Assembly (NCBI RefSeq): GCF_000519205.1
Contig: NZ_JAFB01000019.1
Coordinates: 1-64,000 of the forward strand
Reading direction: 5' to 3'
Source: Amycolatopsis taiwanensis DSM 45107
GTDB taxonomy: Bacteria > Actinomycetota > Actinomycetes > Mycobacteriales > Pseudonocardiaceae
Length of the DNA: 64,000 nt
Shown piece after piece: positions 43,335 through 53,743 of this stretch (the stretch's first letter is position 1; each line of letters starts with the position of its first letter). The notes below the pieces were generated by a model, which had not been told where the DNA came from, ran no database searches, and saw only the letters and a list, made by a program, of their open reading frames with translations. The position numbers and the translations under genes were made by a program.

Positions 43335-44156
43335 CTACCCGTGCCGGGTCCACCAGTCGTCGCGGAGCTGGCCGCGAGCGACGAACTCGGCCGGGCCGGT
43401 CAACGTCGCGTCGCCGCGCTGCAGGCCGACCGTGACCCGCCCACCCGGAATATCCACTGTGGACTCGCCGGTGTCGGTGCCGGCCAGGTGCAGCGCCGCG
43501 GCCACCGCGGCGACCGTGCCCGTGCCACAGGACCGGGTCTCGCCCACCCCGCGCTCGTGCACCCGCATCCGCAGCGCGCCCTCGCCCACGGGGTTCACGA
43601 ACTCGAGGTTCACCCCTTCGGGGAAGAAGTCGGTGTCGTAGCGCGGCTCCGCGTGCAGGTCGAGCTCCGCCACATCGTCGTCCACAATAGACACCAGGTG
43701 CGGGTTGCCGACGTTCACCGCGACCCCGGAGAAGCTCCGGCCATCCACGATGGCCACCGAGGCCCCGGTGATCGCGGCCGGGCCCATCCACACGGTCACG
43801 GAACCGTCCGGGCGCACCGCGACCCGCCGGTCCCCGGCGCGGCTGCCCACGACGAACTCGGGACCGGACTCGAGCCCGGCCTCCACCAGGTACCGCGCGA
43901 ACACACGCATTCCGTTGCCGCACATTTCGGCGACCGAGCCGTCGGCGTTGTGGTAGTCCATGAACCACTCGCCCTCGGACGCGATACCCAGCGCCTCGGC
44001 ACGGATCACCCGCAGCACTCCATCGGCACCGAGCCCGCGCTGCCGGTCGCACAGCGCGGCGATCCGCCCTGGCGTCAACTCGAGACCGCCGGACGGGTCG
44101 GGCAGCAGCACGAAGTCGTTTTCTGTGCCGTGCCCCTTGAGAAACTCGATTGCCAC
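43335..44156 (-). CDS. dapF: Diaminopimelate epimerase
   Basis: 273 residues; FLKGHGTENDFVLL at the N-terminus and the two catalytic cysteines in MCGNGMR and SCGTGTV. It converts LL- to meso-diaminopimelate for lysine and peptidoglycan. GTG at 44156 is chosen, which leaves 5 bp after miaA; an upstream ATG would overlap miaA strongly. It belongs to the LigB-like–miaA–dapF unit. Confidence 0.96.
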   Translation of the reverse strand: MAIEFLKGHGTENDFVLLPDPSGGLELTPGRIAALCDRQRGLGADGVLRVIRAEALGIASEGEWFMDYHNADGSVAEMCGNGMRVFARYLVEAGLESGPEFVVGSRAGDRRVAVRPDGSVTVWMGPAAITGASVAIVDGRSFSGVAVNVGNPHLVSIVDDDVAELDLHAEPRYDTDFFPEGVNLEFVNPVGEGALRMRVHERGVGETRSCGTGTVAAVAAALHLAGTDTGESTVDIPGGRVTVGLQRGDATLTGPAEFVARGQLRDDWWTRHG

Positions 44157-44161
44157 GCCGA

Positions 44162-45067
44162 TCAGCCTACCCCGCCGACCACAGACAGCACTCGCTCGGC
44201 CACGTCCTGGTCTCCTCCCGTGAACCACTGGATCCGGGTGTCCCGCCGGAACCAGGATCGTTGCCTGCGAACGAAACGACGCGTCGCCTGCTTCGTCGCG
44301 GCGGCGGCCGCGACGAAGTCGCCGTCGCCATCGAGCGCGGCGAGCACCTGCTGGTAACCCAACGCCCGGGAAGCGGTCTTGCCTTCCCGCAAGCCCTTGC
44401 CGGCGAGCAGTCGCACCTCGTCGACCAGACCGGCCGCGAACATCAGGTCCACCCGGCGGTCCACCCGTTCGTCGAGCTCCGTGACCTCTCGATCGATCCC
44501 GATCAGTACCGCGCCGTACCGCGCCGGTCCCGGTTTCGGCATGGTCGCGGAAAACGGCCTTCCGGTGATCTCGATGACTTCCAGTGCTCGCACGATGCGG
44601 CGCGCGTTCGTCGGCAGGATCGCGTTCGCCGCCACGGGATCACGCTCGGCGAGCCGGGCGTGCAGGGCGGCCGGGCCGAGGAGGTCCGCCTCCGTCGCCA
44701 GCCGCGCCCGCACGTCGGGGTCCGTGCCGGGAAAGCGCAAATCATCCAGTACGGCCTGCACGTACAAGCCGGACCCGCCGGCGAGCACCGGCACTTTTCC
44801 CTCCGCCAACAGCCGTTCAACGATTGCGCGCGCGTCCCGCTGGTAGGCCGCGACCGACGCGGTATCCGTCACGTCGAGCACGTCCAGCAGGTGGTGCGGA
44901 ACGCCGCGCCGCTCGGCGGCGGTGATCTTCGCGGTGCCGATGTCCATGCCGCGGTAAAGCTGCATCGCGTCGGCGTTGATGACCTCGCCGCCGAGGTGGA
45001 GCGCCAGTGTGACGGCGAGTTCCGACTTGCCGGTCGCGGTCGGACCGACGACAGCGATCGGTTTCAC
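44162..45067 (-). CDS. miaA: tRNA dimethylallyltransferase
   Basis: The 301-residue enzyme has the P-loop [11 protein letters not shown], the substrate motif [18 protein letters not shown] and [10 protein letters not shown]. It transfers the dimethylallyl group to A37 of tRNAs reading UNN codons; MiaB at 58087 then methylthiolates it. The GTG at 45067 overlaps the upstream gene's stop (GTGA); a GTG at 45079 is also possible. Confidence 0.95.
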   Translation of the reverse strand: MKPIAVVGPTATGKSELAVTLALHLGGEVINADAMQLYRGMDIGTAKITAAERRGVPHHLLDVLDVTDTASVAAYQRDARAIVERLLAEGKVPVLAGGSGLYVQAVLDDLRFPGTDPDVRARLATEADLLGPAALHARLAERDPVAANAILPTNARRIVRALEVIEITGRPFSATMPKPGPARYGAVLIGIDREVTELDERVDRRVDLMFAAGLVDEVRLLAGKGLREGKTASRALGYQQVLAALDGDGDFVAAAAATKQATRRFVRRQRSWFRRDTRIQWFTGGDQDVAERVLSVVGGVG

Positions 45068-45735
45068 GCGCGCTCCCACACCGCGACGTGATAGCCGACG
45101 CCGAATGGCGCCGCGCTATAGAGCAGTTCCGCCCGCCAGCCCGGGCCGAGCCCGGCGAGCACCTGCCATGGTGCACGACCACCGGCGCCGAGTTCCTCGG
45201 CGAATCGGGGGTCCAGGGCAAGCAGTGCGGCGGCGTCGGCCCGCTCCAGAGCCTTGGCGATGTTCTCGTCGAAGCCGGGCGCGCGATCGTCCTCGCTGCC
45301 CGGGGCGCGCGGCCCGTGCCGGTTCGAGCCGTCACCCAGCACGAGCAATCCGGTTTCCGGCGACTCCGCCAGCCGCCTGCCCAGCTGGGCGCATTCGGCC
45401 GGTTTCGCCGTCCGCGCGATGAGCCGGACCCGGACCGAGGTCGCGCCGGCCTGTTCCCGCAGCCAGCCGGCCACCAGCGCGGGCAACGGCAGGTCCCGGG
45501 GCGCCACACTTTCGGTGGACAGGCGCACCGGCACGTCCACCCCGTAGCCCCGGAACGATCCCGCCGATTCCGGTTCAATGGAGACGTCCTCGTCATGCGC
45601 GCCGACCGCGAGCCACTCCTCGCCCAGCCGCGATACCGCGGTCAGGCAGGCGGCCCGCAGTGAGCCGGCCGATCCCGGGGAAAGCTCAGGCACCAGAAGG
45701 GGTGGATGTGGTACCACGGCGACATGCGAGATCAC
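45064..45735 (-). CDS. LigB-like (class III extradiol dioxygenase fold) protein
   Basis: A 223-residue protein conserved directly before miaA in mycobacteria and relatives (Rv2728c-like). It starts [21 protein letters not shown], matching the fold of class III extradiol dioxygenases. Further metal ligands are not evident, so activity is uncertain. GTG at 45735 fits the family start; GGAGGGT lies immediately upstream. It is translationally coupled to miaA. Confidence 0.83.
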   Translation of the reverse strand: MISHVAVVPHPPLLVPELSPGSAGSLRAACLTAVSRLGEEWLAVGAHDEDVSIEPESAGSFRGYGVDVPVRLSTESVAPRDLPLPALVAGWLREQAGATSVRVRLIARTAKPAECAQLGRRLAESPETGLLVLGDGSNRHGPRAPGSEDDRAPGFDENIAKALERADAAALLALDPRFAEELGAGGRAPWQVLAGLGPGWRAELLYSAAPFGVGYHVAVWERA

Positions 45736-46018
45736 ACCCTCCGAGGTTACCGGCCGCGACCACCGTCCTAGCGCCGGTAGCGGAGAGGTCACGGCTACCC
45801 GCGCGGGCGGCGATCACCGCCCGCCACACCGCGAGGTAGCCGATCCGGCAGTAGAATCACCCGCTCCAGACACCTCCCCGAATACCGCGAGCAGCGCTGA
45901 ACTGCTTGAATGCGGCGAGGGGTCGAAACACCCCGAGATTCGACACCCGCACGACCCGGCCCCACTTCGGTGGGGCGCCCGCCCCGGTGGCGGGCCGACA
46001 GGCGATAAGGAGCCTGCG

Positions 46019-47329
46019 ATGGCCGACGAGACAGAGACCGGCGCTCCGGCGCCCCATCCCTTGCCCCATTCCCAGACGGCGGGCCAGGGTGCGCGGCCGG
46101 TGCCCTTGGCCGAGTCGAACCCGTCCCGCTGGGGGCGGGTGGACGACGAGGGCAACGTCTACGTGCGGACCGCGGACGGTGAGCGCACCGTCGGCGTCTG
46201 GCAGGCGGGCACCCCGGAGGAAGGGCTGCTGCACTTCGCGCGGCGGTTCGACGACCTGCGCACCGAGGTCGAGCTGCTGGAGACGCGGCTGGCCTCCGGA
46301 GCCGGCGACCCGAAGCATGCCCTGGCCAACGCGACACAGCTGCGCGACGGGCTCGCCGAGGCCGCCGTGGTCGGCGACCTGGAAGCGCTCGGTGCCCGCC
46401 TGAACCATGTCATCGCCCACGCCGAGAGCGCGCTGGCCAGCGCCCGGCAGGAGCGGGAAGAGGCGCGCGCGGCCGCGATCGCGCGCAAGCGTTCGCTGGT
46501 CGAGGAGGCGGAAGAGATCGCGGCTACCTCGACCCAGTGGAAGTCGGCCGGCGACCGGCTGCGCGCGATTCTCGACGAGTGGAAGACGATCAAGGGCGTC
46601 GACCGCAAGACCGACGACGAGTTGTGGCGGCGGTTCTCCAAGTCGCGCGAATCCTTCAACCGCCGCCGGGGCTCGCACTTCGCCGAGCTCGACAAGCAGC
46701 GCGCGGCCGCGAGGACGCGCAAGGAGGAGCTGATCGCCGAGGCCGAGGCGCTGGTGGACTCCACCGACTGGGGTCCCACCGCGGGCCGCTACAAGGATCT
46801 GATGGCCGAGTGGAAGGCCGCCGGGCGCGCGCCGAAGGAAACCGATGACGCGCTCTGGCAGCGGTTCCGTGCCGCTCAGGACAAGTTCTTCGCCGCCCGG
46901 TCGGCGGTGTTCGCCGAGCGGGACAACGAGTTCGCGGCCAACGCCACGCGCAAGGAGGAGCTGCTCGCCGAGGCGGAGAAGATCGACCCGGCGGCCAACC
47001 TCGACGCGGCGAAGGCCCAGCTGCGGCGCATCCAGGAACAGTGGGACGAGATCGGCAAGGTCCCGCGAGAGCGCATCCGTGAGCTGGACGGGCGCCTCAA
47101 GGCGGTGCAGGACCGGATCCGCGAGGTCGAGGACAGCCGCTGGCGGCGCACCGACCCGGAGGCGCAGGCGCGCGTGGACCAGTTCCGCGAGCGAGTCGCG
47201 CAGTTCGAGTCACAGGCCGCGAAGGCCCGCGCCGCGGGTGACGAGCGACGCGCCCGCAAGGCGGAGGAGCAGGCCGCGCAGTGGCGTGAGTGGATGCAGG
47301 CCGCCGAACGCGCCGTCGCCGACCGCTGA
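46019..47329 (+). CDS. DUF349-domain protein
   Basis: A 436-residue, Ala/Glu/Arg-rich protein. After a low-complexity N-terminus (about 1-40) follow a short beta region and several DUF349 repeats (for example [19 protein letters not shown], then [19 protein letters not shown] and [12 protein letters not shown]), all helical coiled coil. AAGGAGC lies before ATG 46019. It corresponds in position to Rv2731 of M. tuberculosis. DUF349 proteins have no firm function; ribosome or stress links have been proposed for relatives. Confidence 0.88.
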   Translation: MADETETGAPAPHPLPHSQTAGQGARPVPLAESNPSRWGRVDDEGNVYVRTADGERTVGVWQAGTPEEGLLHFARRFDDLRTEVELLETRLASGAGDPKHALANATQLRDGLAEAAVVGDLEALGARLNHVIAHAESALASARQEREEARAAAIARKRSLVEEAEEIAATSTQWKSAGDRLRAILDEWKTIKGVDRKTDDELWRRFSKSRESFNRRRGSHFAELDKQRAAARTRKEELIAEAEALVDSTDWGPTAGRYKDLMAEWKAAGRAPKETDDALWQRFRAAQDKFFAARSAVFAERDNEFAANATRKEELLAEAEKIDPAANLDAAKAQLRRIQEQWDEIGKVPRERIRELDGRLKAVQDRIREVEDSRWRRTDPEAQARVDQFRERVAQFESQAAKARAAGDERRARKAEEQAAQWREWMQAAERAVADR

Positions 47330-47334
47330 CCGAA

Positions 47335-47372
47335 CCCTCCGCTCGCCCGTCACGACCCGGGTGGGCGGAGGG
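47335..47372. terminator. Imperfect hairpin after the DUF349 gene
   Basis: Arms 47335-47348 (CCCTCCGCTCGCCC) and 47359-47372 (GGGTGGGCGGAGGG) pair in 12 of 14 positions, with a 10-base loop. It starts six bases after the DUF349 stop and lies between convergent genes, so it is likely a terminator. Confidence 0.55.
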
Positions 47373-47469
47373 GAACAAAGGCGCCGCGCCAAGACCCGCC
47401 CACGCCACCGAAGTGCTCTGCGCGATCGCCCCGTGAGCGCAGTGAACCCTTCGGGTCCGGGCTTTACCC

Positions 47470-48447
47470 TCACGCGGTTCCCTTGAGCTGGTCGTTGAGC
47501 AGCCCGGCCAGCGCGTTCACCACGCGCAGCGTGGGGACCTCGGCGCCGGTGAGATCGGCCAGTTCGACCACCGCGGTGAGGATCGCGTCCAGTTCTAGTT
47601 GCTTGCCCTTTTCCAGGTCCTGGAGCATGGACGTCTTGTGCTCACCGGTCCGCTCCGCCCCGGCGAGACGCCGTTCGATGGACACCGCGGGCCGCACGCC
47701 CAGCCGTTCCGCGACGTCGAGGGTCTCCCGCATCATCTGCATGACCAGGCCGCGGGTGCCCGGGTGCCGGCAGATCCCCAGCATGGTGGCCCGGGTGAGC
47801 GCGCTGATCGGGTTGAACGCGATGTTGCCCATCAGCTTGGTCCAGATGTCCTGCCGCAGCTCGGGTTCCACCGGGCACTTGAGCCCGCCCGCGATCATGG
47901 CCTCGGAGAACTCCGTGCAGCGCGCGGAAATGCTGCCGTCCGGCTCGCCGATGGACAGCCGGGTGCCCTCCAGATGCCGGATCTCACCGGGCGCGCAGAT
48001 CTCGGTCGCGGCGTAGACCACGCACCCGATGGCCCGGTCCACGGGCAGCGCCGCGCTGACCGCACCACCGGGGTCGACGGCTTCCACCCGCCTGTCTTCG
48101 TACGGGCCGGGCAGCTTGTGGAAGTACCACCACGGAATCCCGTTCTGGGCCGCGATGATGGACGTGCGCTCGTGCAGCAGGGGCCGCACGAGTGGCCCGG
48201 CCGAGGCGTACTGGTTCGCCTTCAGCCCGAGGAACACGTGATCGACCGGGCCGATCTCGCGCGGATCGTCCGTGGCGTTCGGCCGGGCCGTGAAGTCCCC
48301 GCGGGGGCTGTGGACCCGCACGCCGGCCCGGCGGACGGCTTCCAGATGCGGACCGCGCGCGATGAGGTGGACCTCGGCTCCCGCCGGGCAGAGGCTGGCG
48401 CCGACATACGAGCCGATGGCACCGGCACCGAGAACTGCGACCTTCAC
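47470..48447 (-). CDS. Ketopantoate-reductase-family (PanE/ApbA) oxidoreductase
   Basis: The 325-residue protein has the N-terminal Rossmann motif VAVLGAGAIGSYVGASL, a Lys in FLGLKANQ that matches the catalytic Lys, and the C-terminal helical domain with NIAFNPISALTRATM. The family reduces 2-oxo acids such as ketopantoate to 2-hydroxy acids with NADPH. Since it is divergent from, and shares operators with, the thiamine enzyme/CoA-transferase genes, a role on a 2-oxo or 2-hydroxy acid in that pathway is as likely as pantothenate synthesis. GTG at 48447 with GGGAG upstream. Confidence 0.85.
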   Translation of the reverse strand: MKVAVLGAGAIGSYVGASLCPAGAEVHLIARGPHLEAVRRAGVRVHSPRGDFTARPNATDDPREIGPVDHVFLGLKANQYASAGPLVRPLLHERTSIIAAQNGIPWWYFHKLPGPYEDRRVEAVDPGGAVSAALPVDRAIGCVVYAATEICAPGEIRHLEGTRLSIGEPDGSISARCTEFSEAMIAGGLKCPVEPELRQDIWTKLMGNIAFNPISALTRATMLGICRHPGTRGLVMQMMRETLDVAERLGVRPAVSIERRLAGAERTGEHKTSMLQDLEKGKQLELDAILTAVVELADLTGAEVPTLRVVNALAGLLNDQLKGTA

Positions 48448-48470
48448 GGTGTCTCCCGTCGTCCGCTGAA

Positions 48471-48491
48471 TTGTATGCAATATACGATATG
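48471..48491. promoter_or_regulatory. Candidate GntR operator A
   Basis: TTGTATGCAATATACGATATG contains GTATGC and the decamer ATACGATATG, which recurs inverted at 48552. It lies 24 bp upstream of the PanE-like start. Confidence 0.5.
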
Positions 48492-48551
48492 TTGACGGCA
48501 ATATCCGGATCAACCCTGGACAAGCGACCTGATCAAGGCAACGATGGAGCC

Positions 48552-48571
48552 CATATCGTATGCAGTATTCG
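48552..48571. promoter_or_regulatory. Candidate GntR operator B
   Basis: CATATCGTATGCAGTATTCG contains the decamer CATATCGTAT, the exact inverse of that in site A, and the GTATGC hexamer seen in sites C and D. It lies 35 bp before the start of the thiamine enzyme gene. Confidence 0.5.
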
Positions 48572-48605
48572 GTAGTCACATCGGTGTGAGGAGTTGACGA
48601 CGCAG

Positions 48606-50291
48606 ATGGCAGGCGACGGCGAACCCGAACTCATCTCCGGCGGGCATCTGGTGGCCAAGGCGCTCAAGGCGGAGGGGGTCGAAGTCATCTTCACCCTGTG
48701 CGGCGGCCACATCATCGACATCTATGACGGCTGCGTGGACGAAGGCATCGACGTGGTGGACGTGCGCCACGAGCAGGTCGCGGCGCACGCGGCCGACGGT
48801 TACGCGAGGATCACCGGACGGCCCGGCTGCGCGGTGGTCACCGCCGGGCCAGGCACCACCGACGCGGTCACGGGTGTGGCGAACGCGCTACGCGCGGAAA
48901 GCCCGATGCTGCTGATCGGCGGCCAGGGCGCGCTCAGCCAGCACAAGATGGGCTCACTGCAGGACCTGCCGCATGTCGACATGATGGCGCCGATCACCAA
49001 GTTCGCCGCGACCGTGCCGAGCACCGAGCGGTGCGCGGACCTGGTCTCCATGGCGTTTCGCGAGTGCTATCTCGGCGCGCCCGGCCCGTCGTTCCTGGAG
49101 ATTCCGCGGGACGTGCTCGACGCCAAGGTGGCCCTGGATAAGGCGCGCATTCCGAAGGCAGGGGCCTATCGCGCGTCGACCCGCAGCGCCGGCGACCCCG
49201 AGGCGATCGAGAAGCTCGCAGATCTGGTGGTACGGGCCGAAAAACCGTGCATCCTGCTCGGCAGTCAGGTATGGACCACGCGGGGCACGGATGCGGCGCT
49301 CGAGTTCGTCCGCACCCTCAACGTGCCGGCGTTCATGAACGGCGCCGGGCGCGGCACGCTGCCGCCCGGCGATCCGCACCACCTGCAGTTGGCCCGGCGT
49401 TACGCGTTTTCCAACGCGGATCTGATCATCATCGTGGGCACGCCGTTCGACTTCCGCATGGGGTACGGGAAACGGCTGTCCAACACCGCGACGGTCGTGC
49501 AGATCGACCTCGACTACCGGACCGTCGGCAAGAACCGCGACATCGACCTCGGCATCGTCGGCGACGCCGGGCTCGTGCTCGCCTCGGTCACGCAGGCGGC
49601 CTCCGGCCGGGAGGACAACGGCGCGACGGGACGCAAGCAGTGGCTCGAAGAACTGCGTTCGGTGGAAACCGCCGCCTACGAGAAGCGCCTGCCGCGCCAG
49701 CATTCCGACGCGAACCCGATCGACCCCTACCGGCTGGTCCACGAGATCAACGAGTTCCTCACCCCGGACTCGATCTACATCGGCGACGGCGGCGACATCG
49801 TGACCTTCTCCGGCCAGGTGATCCAGCCCAAGGCACCGGGCCACTGGATGGACCCCGGTCCGTTGGGGACACTCGGCGTCGGCGTGCCGTTCGTGATGGC
49901 GGCCAAGTACGCCCGGCCGGACTCCGAAGTGGTCGCACTCTTCGGCGACGGCGCGTTCAGCCTGACCGGCTGGGACTTCGAGACGCTGGTGCGGTTCAAC
50001 CTGCCGTTCGTGGGGATCGTCGGCAACAACTCGTCGATGAACCAGATCCGCTACGGCCAGATCCAGAAGTACGGCGCGGACCGCGGCCGTGTCGGCAACA
50101 CTCTCGGCAACGTGCCTTACGACCAGTTCGCGAAGATGCTCGGCGGCTACGGCGAAGAGGTCCGCGACCCCGCCGACATCGGGCCCGCGCTCCAGCGCGC
50201 GCGTGAGTCCGGAAAGCCCGCTCTGATCAACGTTTGGGTCGACCCGGACGTGTACGCGCCGGGAACCATGAACCAGACCATGTACAAGTAG
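48606..50291 (+). CDS. Thiamine-diphosphate enzyme: 2-hydroxyacyl-CoA lyase / oxalyl-CoA decarboxylase-like, IlvG clade
   Basis: A 561-residue thiamine enzyme with PYR domain (Glu in RHEQVAAHAADGYAR), central domain and PP domain (GDGAFSLTGWDFETL ... GIVGNNSSMNQ as the GDG-N metal site). The N-terminal loop TLCGGHIIDIYDG resembles IlvG-type acetolactate-synthase-like and 2-hydroxyacyl-CoA lyases. It differs from canonical oxalyl-CoA decarboxylases, which have GVVGIPITDLA there. A formyl-CoA transferase homologue follows 9 bp later, so the likely reaction is cleavage or decarboxylation of an acyl-CoA yielding formyl-CoA. The start is uncertain: GAGGAG at 48588-48593 fits ATG 48606 only with long spacing, while TTG 48594 abuts it. 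Confidence 0.85.
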   Translation: MAGDGEPELISGGHLVAKALKAEGVEVIFTLCGGHIIDIYDGCVDEGIDVVDVRHEQVAAHAADGYARITGRPGCAVVTAGPGTTDAVTGVANALRAESPMLLIGGQGALSQHKMGSLQDLPHVDMMAPITKFAATVPSTERCADLVSMAFRECYLGAPGPSFLEIPRDVLDAKVALDKARIPKAGAYRASTRSAGDPEAIEKLADLVVRAEKPCILLGSQVWTTRGTDAALEFVRTLNVPAFMNGAGRGTLPPGDPHHLQLARRYAFSNADLIIIVGTPFDFRMGYGKRLSNTATVVQIDLDYRTVGKNRDIDLGIVGDAGLVLASVTQAASGREDNGATGRKQWLEELRSVETAAYEKRLPRQHSDANPIDPYRLVHEINEFLTPDSIYIGDGGDIVTFSGQVIQPKAPGHWMDPGPLGTLGVGVPFVMAAKYARPDSEVVALFGDGAFSLTGWDFETLVRFNLPFVGIVGNNSSMNQIRYGQIQKYGADRGRVGNTLGNVPYDQFAKMLGGYGEEVRDPADIGPALQRARESGKPALINVWVDPDVYAPGTMNQTMYK

Positions 50292-50300
50292 GAGGCTGCC

Positions 50301-51527
50301 GTGGGTAAGGCGTTGGAAGGCGTACGCGTCCTGGACATGACACATGTCCAATCAGGACCGTCCTGCACGCAGATCCTGGCCTGGCTGGGCGCGGACGTGG
50401 TCAAGCTGGAGTCACCAAGCGGCGACATCACCCGCAAGCAGCTACGCGATCTGCCTGATGTGGACAGTCTCTACTTCACGATGCTCAACTGCAACAAGCG
50501 GAGCATCACGCTGAACATGAAATCGGACGAGGGAAAGCGGATCTTCACCGAACTGCTCCCCCGCTTCGACATCCTGGCGGAGAACTTCGGTCCCGGCGCC
50601 GTGGACCGGATGGGCTTCACCTGGGACCGCCTGCGTGAGATCAACCCCAGGCTGATCTACGCCTCCATCAAGGGTTTCGGCGAAGGTCCCTACACCGACT
50701 TCAAGGCATACGAGGTCGTCGCGCAGGCCATGGGCGGCTCGATGAGCACGACCGGGTTCGACGACGGGCCGCCGCTGGCGACCGGGGCGCAGATCGGCGA
50801 CTCCGGCACCGGAATCCACACCGTGGCCGGGATTCTCGCCGCGCTGTACCAGCGGGAACACACCGGGCGCGGCCAGCGGGTCACCGTCGCCATGCAGCAT
50901 GCCGTGCTGAACCTCTGCCGCGTCAAGCTGCGCGACCAGCAGCGGCTGACGCACGGGCCGCTCAAGGAGTACCCGAACAAGGAGTTCGGCGACACGGTCC
51001 CCCGGTCCGGCAACGCATCCGGCGGTGGTCAACCGGGCTGGGCGGTGCGGTGCGCGCCCGGCGGGCCGAACGACTACATCTACGTGATCGTGCAGCCGGT
51101 CGGCTGGGGGCCGATCGCCCGGTTGATCGGCCGTCCCGAACTCGCCGAGGACCCGGAGTGGGCGACCCCGGAGGCGCGGCTGGACAAGCTGGACAAGATG
51201 TTCCAGCTGATCGAGGAGTGGAGCATCGGGCACGGCAAGTGGGAGGTGCTCGCCAAGCTCACCGAACACAACATCCCCTGCGGCCCGATCCTGTCCACCA
51301 AGGAGATCATCGAGGACTCCTCCCTGGTGGCCAACGAGATGGTGGTCCGCGTGGACCATCCCGAACGGGGCGAGTTCAGCACGGTCGGCTGCCCGATCAA
51401 GCTGTCCGACTCGCCGGTCGACGTGCAGCGTTCCCCCTTGCTGGGCGAGCACAACGAGGAAGTGTACGTGCGCGAGCTCGGGCTGGACTCCGATCTCGCG
51501 GCTCTGAAGGCGAAGGGGGTCATCTGA
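50301..51527 (+). CDS. frc: Formyl-CoA transferase homologue (CaiB/BaiF, class III)
   Basis: The 408-residue protein follows Oxalobacter formyl-CoA:oxalate CoA-transferase almost end to end. Shared features are the start ([16 protein letters not shown]), [15 protein letters not shown], the catalytic Asp at 167 (in [10 protein letters not shown]), KLRDQQRL and the mobile glycine loop GGGQPGW. It moves CoA from formyl-CoA to an acid, in Oxalobacter oxalate. It lies between the thiamine enzyme and the ADP-forming synthetase: one unit, with a TGATG overlap downstream. GGAGG precedes the GTG start. CoA donor formyl-CoA is strongly suggested; the acceptor acid is not proven. Confidence 0.9.
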   Translation: MGKALEGVRVLDMTHVQSGPSCTQILAWLGADVVKLESPSGDITRKQLRDLPDVDSLYFTMLNCNKRSITLNMKSDEGKRIFTELLPRFDILAENFGPGAVDRMGFTWDRLREINPRLIYASIKGFGEGPYTDFKAYEVVAQAMGGSMSTTGFDDGPPLATGAQIGDSGTGIHTVAGILAALYQREHTGRGQRVTVAMQHAVLNLCRVKLRDQQRLTHGPLKEYPNKEFGDTVPRSGNASGGGQPGWAVRCAPGGPNDYIYVIVQPVGWGPIARLIGRPELAEDPEWATPEARLDKLDKMFQLIEEWSIGHGKWEVLAKLTEHNIPCGPILSTKEIIEDSSLVANEMVVRVDHPERGEFSTVGCPIKLSDSPVDVQRSPLLGEHNEEVYVRELGLDSDLAALKAKGVI

Positions 51528-53653
51528 TGGACAAGGCGGCGGTTCGCAACGTCCTCGACAAGGTGCGCGCGGAAGGGCGGGACGCCCTCACCGCGCCCGA
51601 GGGCAAGCGGGTGTGCGACGCCTACGGTATTCCGACGCCGCGTGAGGGTCTGGCGACCACGGCGGACGAGGCCGCGGCGCTGGCCGGGGAGATCGGCGGC
51701 CCGGTCGCGTGCAAGATCGTCTCCCCGGGCATCCTGCACAAGACGGAGGCGGGCGGAGTGATCGTCGGCGTCGAGGGCGCCGACGCCGTGCGTGACGCCT
51801 TCGACAAGATCATCGCCAACGCCAAGGCCTACGACGCTTCCGCCGAGGTGGTCGGCGTCCAGATCCAGCAGATGCTCTCCGGCGGGCACGAGGTCATCGT
51901 CGGGGCCACGACCGACCCGACCTTCGGCAAGGTGGTCGCGTTCGGGCTCGGCGGCGTGCTGGTCGAGGTGCTCAAGGACGTCACGTTCCGGCTGGCACCG
52001 GTCGGGACGGCCGAGGCGCGGTCCATGATCGAGGGCATCAGGGCGGCCGAGGTGCTGCGCGGGGTGCGCGGCGCCGAGGCGGTGGACTTCGACGCGCTCG
52101 CCGGCGTGATCCACCGTGTGTCCACTTTGGTCACCGACTTCCCGGAGATCCGGGAGTTCGACCTGAACCCGGTGTTCGCCACCGCGACCGGGGCGAGGGC
52201 GGCCGACGTCCGGATCCTGGTGCACACCGGGGAGGTGACCGAGCCGGTCCGGCCCCCGCGCGAGGAGATCCTGCGGGTGATGGACCGGATGATGAACCCG
52301 CGTGCGGTCGCCGTCATCGGCGCCTCCGACCAGGAGGGCAAGATCGGCAACTCGGTGATGAAGAACCTGATCAACGGCGGCTACGCCGGGAAGATCTACC
52401 CGATCAACCCTAAGGCGGACGAGATTCTCGGGCGCACGGCGTATCCGGCGATCGGCGACGTCCCGGGCGACGTCGACGTGGCGGTGTTCGCGATACCGGC
52501 CAAGTTCGTGCCCTCGGCGCTGGCGGAATGCGGCCGGAAGGGGGTTCCGGCCGCGGTCCTCATCCCGTCCGGGTTCGCCGAGACCGGCAACCACGAGCTC
52601 CAGGAGGAGATCGTCGCGATCGGCCGCCGGCACGGGGTCCGCCTGCTGGGCCCGAACATCTACGGCTACTACTACACACCGCAGCGTCTGTGCGCGACGT
52701 TCTGCACACCGTACGACGTGCGCGGCGGGGTGGCGCTGACCTCGCAAAGCGGCGGCATCGGGATGGCCATCCTCGGGTTCAGCCGGACCACGAAGATGGG
52801 TGTCTCGGCGATCGTCGGCCTCGGCAACAAGTCCGATGTGGACGAGGACGACCTGCTGACCTTCTTCGAGCAGGACGACAACACCCAGTGTGTCGCGATG
52901 CACCTGGAGGATCTCAAGGACGGCCGCGCCTTCGTCGAAGCCGCGCAGCGGATGACGAAGAAGAAGCCGGTGATCGTCCTGAAGGCGGGGCGGACCGCCC
53001 TGGGCGCGCGGGCCGCCGGTTCGCACACCGGGGCGCTGGCCGGGGACGACCAGGTCTACGACGACATCCTGCGGCAGGCGGGTGTGGTGCGCGCACCCGG
53101 CCTCAACGAGATGCTCGAGTACGCGCGGTCGTTGCCGCTGCTGCCCGCTCCGAAGGGCGAGAACGTGGTGATCATCACCGGGGCCGGTGGCTCCGGGGTG
53201 TTGCTGTCGGACGCCTGTGTCGACAATGGACTGTCGCTGATGGATATTCCGCCGGATCTCGACGAGGCGTTCCGGCGGTTCATCCCGCCGTTCGGTGCGG
53301 CCGGCAACCCGATCGACATCACCGGGGGCGAGCCGCCGTCGACGTACGAGGCGACGATCCGGCTGGGCCTGGAGGACCCCCGCATTCACGCGCTGATCCT
53401 GGGCTACTGGCACACGATCGTCACGCCGCCCATGGTGTTCGCCGAGGTCACCGCGCGCGCGGTGGACCAGGCCAGGGCGAAGGGAATCGACAAGCCGGTG
53501 GTCGCCTCGCTCGCCGGAGATACGGAGGTGGAGAAGGCCTGCGAATACCTGTTCGACCACGGCATCGTGGCCTACCCGTACACCACGGAGAAGCCCGTCG
53601 CGGTACTCGGCGCGAAGTACCGGTGGGCCCGCGCGGCCGGCCTGCTGACCTAA
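51527..53653 (+). CDS. ADP-forming acyl-CoA synthetase (fused beta-alpha)
   Basis: A 708-residue enzyme. The N-terminal ATP-grasp part (about 1-230) is followed by the CoA-binding domain (AVAVIGASDQEGKIGNSVM) and succinyl-CoA-synthetase-like domains. The phospho-His is present at 500 in AGSHTGALAGDD, unlike the Pat-like paralogue at 9828. So it should be catalytically active: acid + CoA + ATP to acyl-CoA + ADP. In this unit it could activate the first substrate molecule or recover energy from an acyl-CoA product. The start overlaps the frc stop by one base. Confidence 0.9.
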   Translation: MDKAAVRNVLDKVRAEGRDALTAPEGKRVCDAYGIPTPREGLATTADEAAALAGEIGGPVACKIVSPGILHKTEAGGVIVGVEGADAVRDAFDKIIANAKAYDASAEVVGVQIQQMLSGGHEVIVGATTDPTFGKVVAFGLGGVLVEVLKDVTFRLAPVGTAEARSMIEGIRAAEVLRGVRGAEAVDFDALAGVIHRVSTLVTDFPEIREFDLNPVFATATGARAADVRILVHTGEVTEPVRPPREEILRVMDRMMNPRAVAVIGASDQEGKIGNSVMKNLINGGYAGKIYPINPKADEILGRTAYPAIGDVPGDVDVAVFAIPAKFVPSALAECGRKGVPAAVLIPSGFAETGNHELQEEIVAIGRRHGVRLLGPNIYGYYYTPQRLCATFCTPYDVRGGVALTSQSGGIGMAILGFSRTTKMGVSAIVGLGNKSDVDEDDLLTFFEQDDNTQCVAMHLEDLKDGRAFVEAAQRMTKKKPVIVLKAGRTALGARAAGSHTGALAGDDQVYDDILRQAGVVRAPGLNEMLEYARSLPLLPAPKGENVVIITGAGGSGVLLSDACVDNGLSLMDIPPDLDEAFRRFIPPFGAAGNPIDITGGEPPSTYEATIRLGLEDPRIHALILGYWHTIVTPPMVFAEVTARAVDQARAKGIDKPVVASLAGDTEVEKACEYLFDHGIVAYPYTTEKPVAVLGAKYRWARAAGLLT

Positions 53654-53743
53654 AACAACTTCCTAGCAGCGAAAAAGCACGAACTCGCTACGGGGTGAAA
53701 CTCACAGCGGACAACGAAGTCACCGAGTTCGGGAGAAGCTCAG

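Noticed and set aside
51080-53560. An 826-codon minus-strand open frame in the acyl-CoA synthetase region
   Set aside because: Antisense to the synthetase and frc genes, which carry catalytic motifs; its composition is that of a complementary shadow frame.
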